A stretch of DNA of 15,388 bases, taken from an uncultured Clostridia bacterium (GTDB lineage Bacteria > Bacillota > Clostridia > Oscillospirales > CAG-272). Position 1 is the stretch's first letter. Every line of letters begins with the position of its first letter. Below, one piece after another: positions 12,729 through 15,388 of the stretch. Under the pieces are notes generated by a model. It did no database searches, had not been told where the DNA came from, and was given only the letters and a program-made list of their open reading frames with translations. The DNA is taken from positions 1 through 15,388 of the forward strand of contig CAMZBE010000005.1 of NCBI GenBank assembly GCA_947304475.1, written 5' to 3'. A program made the position numbers and the translations under genes.

Positions 12729-15122
12729 TCAATTGACCGTATAGAAGACCGTGCCGGACGTCGTGCTTCCGTTCGGGAGGGTTACGCTCTTGCCCGCCGC
12801 GGGGTTCGTAACGGGAGAAACCTTCCGGACGAAGCCGTCGCCGCAAGTCCAGATCGGATCGTAAACGGCGATATACACGCTTTTCGTCGATTTCGCGACG
12901 TTATCGACGCGCATCTGTACGCGCATGGCGTCGTTGTCGGTATAGACGAGTTTGCCGTCCCTGATCTCCGCCGTGAAAAGCAGCAGTCCGTTTTCCTTCA
13001 GACTCTTTTCGGCGTCGCCCTGCATATTGGTCTTGACCTTCCAGACCTTCAGCCCGTCGATATAGAGTTCGGAATAGCCGGTATACTCGACCGCGCCGTT
13101 CTTGATCGCCGCCTCCTGGTGGAAGCGGAAGCCCAGGCGGTGCCAGCCGCCCTTGGTCTGGCTCACGGCGTCGTAGACGTACGGGGAAGAGTTCCGCGTA
13201 ATCGGCGAATCCCACCCCGCTTTGTAGATCGGCTGCCCGTTTCCGGGATCGACGGCGCAGGACCAGGAGGGAGAGCATCCGGGAAGATAGGTCGAATAGT
13301 CGAAGTGCCCCGTGTACGGACAATCTCTTTCCTCTTTGTCGTTGGCGTAGAGATAGTAGAAGTCCTTGCAGACGTCGTTTGCGGTCCGGAACGCAAACGC
13401 CTTCATTTCCGAGCCGAACGCGTCGTAGTTCTTGAACGAATCGCTCCAGAGGAAGGAGTACTCGAACCAGAGATCGTTGCCGTCCGGATCTGCCGTCGTC
13501 GGGTAAAAGTGTTTGGTCCCGCGGATCTCGGAAACGGTTTTCGAGACGACGATTGACGCGCCGTCGGCGTAAAGCCCCGACAGGTCCTTGGAATCGTAGA
13601 CCGGCACCGCGAACGTCTCCTCGACCGTCGTTCCGCAGTCGGCGCACGTGCCGCTGCGCTGCCCGTCGCTTGTGAGCGTGGGCTCGGTTGTCACCGTCCA
13701 GTTTTTCACGTTGTGGGTTTCCGCGGAAACCGATATCTCGGTGACCGTTTCGGGTACGAACGCGCCGCAGACCGTGCAGTATCTGACCTTGATCCCGGGG
13801 CACGAACAGGTCTGTTTCTCAATCACCGTGTACTTGTTTCCGGGCGTGTGCCTGTGTCCCGCCGGGATCGCCCCCGTCTCGTTTTCCGCGGTCGTGCCCG
13901 GCGCCGCTTTCATGATCCGGATCACGGCGTCAAGGTCCGACGCGGGGATCCCGACCGTGTTTTTCAGGTAGTTATAGACCTTTTCCGCGTAGGTATCGCC
14001 GGACGCGGCAGCCAGTTTATCCACGTAGTTGTCCTGGATCTTGCTCGGTTTCCGCGGATCGCCGATCGTGGCGAAGTTGGAGAGCAGATAGTCGCGCCAG
14101 AGATCGTTTTCCGACACCCCGCAAAGCCCGTTCACGAGCCAACAGACCAGTCCCGTGCGGTCGGTTCCCACCATACAATGCAGATAGATCGGATAGTTGT
14201 TCTCGTCCGCCAACACCTTGAAGATGGTTTTGAGACTGGAGCGGCATTCGCTGCTTGTAAAGTCCTTGCTGCCGCTCAGGGTGCGAAAATAGTATTGTAC
14301 TCCCGTGCCGATCACCGAGAACAATCTCGTTCCCGCCTCGGTCTGAGTGCGGAAATCGAGTTCGCTCTTGATCCCGAGCCGCCGCAGAGCGGCGATCCCC
14401 TCGTCGGAGACCAGTATCGTCGTGGTTTCCTTATGGAGTTCCGCGCCCCGGAAGATCAGCCCCTGCCGGATTCGCCCGCCGTCCTCGGTCTTTTTACCGC
14501 CGAGGTCCCGGACGTTGGTAACTCCGTCGACACAGATAAAGCGGACCGAACGATCCTCGGTTAAAAACGTCCCCGCGGAAGAACGGACGGAGATCCCGCC
14601 GGGACCGACCGCCGCGACGTCCCAGTAATACCGCTGCCCGACGCAGGCGTTCTGGAACTGAAATTCTCTTGCCGATCTGCCGACGATATACTCTCTCGCG
14701 TCGGACTTGTCGGATTTGGTCCAGATCCGGACGATGAAATACCGGAGAGCGGGTTCTCCTGCTTCAAAAACGACGTTCCAGCGGAGCGTGACGGGCAGCG
14801 GGCGGGACAGTTCGCGCGTCCCCCCCGCGTAATTCGTGGCGTTTTTGGCTGCGTCCGAAAGATAGGCCTTCTGCGTTTCGGTATAGGTTGAAACCGCCCC
14901 TTCAAACTCGACCGTCCGCACGGTGCAGACCAGTTCGGGGAGCGCGGGATCGGGCTCCGTCGTCCCGCCCGCCGTTTCGGAGGTCGCGCCCGGCGCGTTT
15001 TCCCCCGTCGTCCCCTCGTTGTCCGTCCGGGGCCCGCAGGCGGCGAGCGGCAGGATCGTGAGAAGCGCAAGAAGCAGCGCAAGGCAACGCAAAAGGAGCC
15101 GATTGTTTTCAGAAAACTTCAT
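12729..15122 (-). CDS. Secreted lipoprotein with Y_phosphatase3-type tyrosine phosphatase domain, CxxC modules and a C-terminal beta-rich domain
   Basis: 797 residues. A signal peptide with hydrophobic core at 9-27 ends in the lipobox LAAC (26-29), so Cys29 should be lipidated and the protein held on the outer face of the membrane. A low-complexity Gly/Thr/Glu linker spans 31-60. Residues about 105-190 look like a fibronectin III fold (VTLRWNVVF, YFIVRIW, YYWDVAAVGPGG). The phosphatase follows: NVRDLGG (203-209), the usual entry motif of PF13350-like enzymes, and the P-loop HCMVGTDRTG (315-324) with nucleophile Cys316 and Arg322. Residues about 422-505 hold cysteine pairs C-x-C (439/441), CTVC (449/452) and CADC (493/496), like modules in gut Firmicutes surface proteins. 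Residues about 510-797 are rich in aromatic strands (GGWHRLGFRF, ELYIDGLKVWKV) and may be a jelly-roll binding domain. Start ATG 15122 has a modest GGAAG site. It has its own promoter and terminators. The substrate, peptide or lipid phosphate, is unknown. Confidence 0.9.
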   Translation of the reverse strand: MKFSENNRLLLRCLALLLALLTILPLAACGPRTDNEGTTGENAPGATSETAGGTTEPDPALPELVCTVRTVEFEGAVSTYTETQKAYLSDAAKNATNYAGGTRELSRPLPVTLRWNVVFEAGEPALRYFIVRIWTKSDKSDAREYIVGRSAREFQFQNACVGQRYYWDVAAVGPGGISVRSSAGTFLTEDRSVRFICVDGVTNVRDLGGKKTEDGGRIRQGLIFRGAELHKETTTILVSDEGIAALRRLGIKSELDFRTQTEAGTRLFSVIGTGVQYYFRTLSGSKDFTSSECRSSLKTIFKVLADENNYPIYLHCMVGTDRTGLVCWLVNGLCGVSENDLWRDYLLSNFATIGDPRKPSKIQDNYVDKLAAASGDTYAEKVYNYLKNTVGIPASDLDAVIRIMKAAPGTTAENETGAIPAGHRHTPGNKYTVIEKQTCSCPGIKVRYCTVCGAFVPETVTEISVSAETHNVKNWTVTTEPTLTSDGQRSGTCADCGTTVEETFAVPVYDSKDLSGLYADGASIVVSKTVSEIRGTKHFYPTTADPDGNDLWFEYSFLWSDSFKNYDAFGSEMKAFAFRTANDVCKDFYYLYANDKEERDCPYTGHFDYSTYLPGCSPSWSCAVDPGNGQPIYKAGWDSPITRNSSPYVYDAVSQTKGGWHRLGFRFHQEAAIKNGAVEYTGYSELYIDGLKVWKVKTNMQGDAEKSLKENGLLLFTAEIRDGKLVYTDNDAMRVQMRVDNVAKSTKSVYIAVYDPIWTCGDGFVRKVSPVTNPAAGKSVTLPNGSTTSGTVFYTVN

Positions 15123-15167
15123 CGTTTTACTTCCGATCTGTTGTTCGTTGTCCGGTTTTAGATTATC

Positions 15168-15196
15168 ATTATATCACGGCTTCTGCAAAAAAGCAA
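15168..15196 (-). promoter_or_regulatory. Promoter of the phosphatase lipoprotein gene
   Basis: On the minus strand TTGCTT (15196-15191), a 17-bp spacer and TATAAT (15173-15168), with TG one base before the -10. The leader is about 38 bases and contains the GGAAG ribosome-binding site. Confidence 0.85.
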
Positions 15197-15264
15197 ATGT
15201 TTTGGGTTCGTTTGCGCCGTATTTTATAAAAAGTTGCTCGTTTCTTCTCTCTTCCTCCAAAACA

Positions 15265-15298
15265 AAAAAACAGACGATCGAACGATCGTCTGTTTTTT
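15265..15298. terminator. Bidirectional terminator upstream of the phosphatase gene
   Basis: A near-perfect palindrome: AAAAAACAGACGATCG (15265-15280) pairs with CGATCGTCTGTTTTTT (15283-15298); in practice the loop would widen to about GAAC. A run of Ts follows the GC part of the stem on both strands. It most likely ends a minus-strand unit entering from the right edge, insulating the phosphatase promoter. No upstream plus-strand gene is visible. Confidence 0.75.
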
Positions 15299-15299
15299 G

Positions 15300-15388
15300 A
15301 TTGCCCATTGAAAAACCGAATAAAGGAAAGAGTGAAACTCGTAGTGTTTGCGAAACCTGAACTGTTACGAAGCAGTTCAAGCACTCGG
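15300..15388. other. Short stretch rich in inverted repeats, cut by the right edge
   Basis: No convincing gene is seen; the minus-strand frames here run straight through the terminator. GAGTG (15330-15334) can pair with CACTC (15382-15386), enclosing two hairpins: GTTT/AAAC (15346-15356, GCG loop) and TGAACTG/CAGTTCA (15358-15364 with 15373-15379). This could be a small multi-stem RNA or part of a dispersed repeat. No known RNA family is recognised. Confidence 0.35.

Noticed and set aside
12727..12738. Perfect palindrome GGTCAATTGACC over the phosphatase stop codon
   Set aside because: It lies in the last codons of the gene and next to the terminator; with no promoter there, a regulatory role is unlikely and chance is sufficient.
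15169..15384. Small minus-strand open frames at the right edge
   Set aside because: They read through the terminator palindrome and into the phosphatase promoter, have no ribosome-binding site and no recognisable motif.
1..15388. CRISPR array, tRNA or rRNA genes, insertion sequence, prophage genes
   Set aside because: No regularly spaced repeats, no cloverleaf with a CCA-type end, no conserved rRNA stretch and no transposase, integrase or phage structural motif were seen on either strand.

Overview
The window looks like chromosomal DNA of a GC-rich member of the Clostridia (Bacillota), plausibly an uncultured gut lineage. Supporting signs are strong AGGAG ribosome-binding sites, sigma-A type promoters with 17-bp spacers, a Gram-positive type HPr carrying both His15 and Ser46, a PheS with the four-cysteine insert I associate with Firmicutes, and a secreted lipoprotein with CxxC modules of a kind I associate with gut Firmicutes. 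The species cannot be named from the sequence alone. Most of the window is core housekeeping. The less ordinary material lies at the two ends.

Layout. (1) 1-428, minus strand: an AT-rich gene cut by the left edge, with its own strong promoter; its product resembles a PD-(D/E)xK nuclease-like protein. (2) 608-2851, minus: a membrane-anchored protein with a degenerate GGDEF and an intact-looking EAL domain, probably a c-di-GMP phosphodiesterase, ended by a strong hairpin terminator. (3) 3031-5646, plus: a probable operon of a CPBP-family intramembrane protease, tadA, rimM and trmD, from a promoter divergent to the EAL gene. (4) 5852-6115, plus: HPr (ptsH) as a one-gene unit with its own promoter and terminator. 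(5) 6213-9165, plus: uvrC, rsmD and coaD, coupled by 4-base overlaps. (6) 9216-12642, plus: pheS and pheT from a perfect consensus promoter inside the 3' end of coaD. (7) 12729-15122, minus: a large lipoprotein with a Y_phosphatase3-type tyrosine phosphatase domain, CxxC modules and a C-terminal beta-rich region, convergent with pheT. (8) 15199-15388: a bidirectional terminator-like palindrome and a short stretch rich in inverted repeats that runs off the right edge.

How the genes fit together. The central block serves translation and its fidelity: wobble inosine formation (TadA), 30S maturation (RimM, RsmD), tRNA G37 methylation (TrmD) and Phe-tRNA charging (PheST). DNA repair (UvrC), CoA synthesis (CoaD) and the sugar-uptake carrier HPr are mixed in. 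The EAL protein and the secreted phosphatase are signalling or host/environment-facing proteins in their own transcription units.

I found no CRISPR array, tRNA, rRNA, transposase or complete defence system. The best candidates for something new are the truncated nuclease-like gene at the left edge, the multidomain phosphatase lipoprotein flanked on both sides by terminators sharing the same stem, and the structured element at the right edge. All identifications come from reading motifs; no database search was run.
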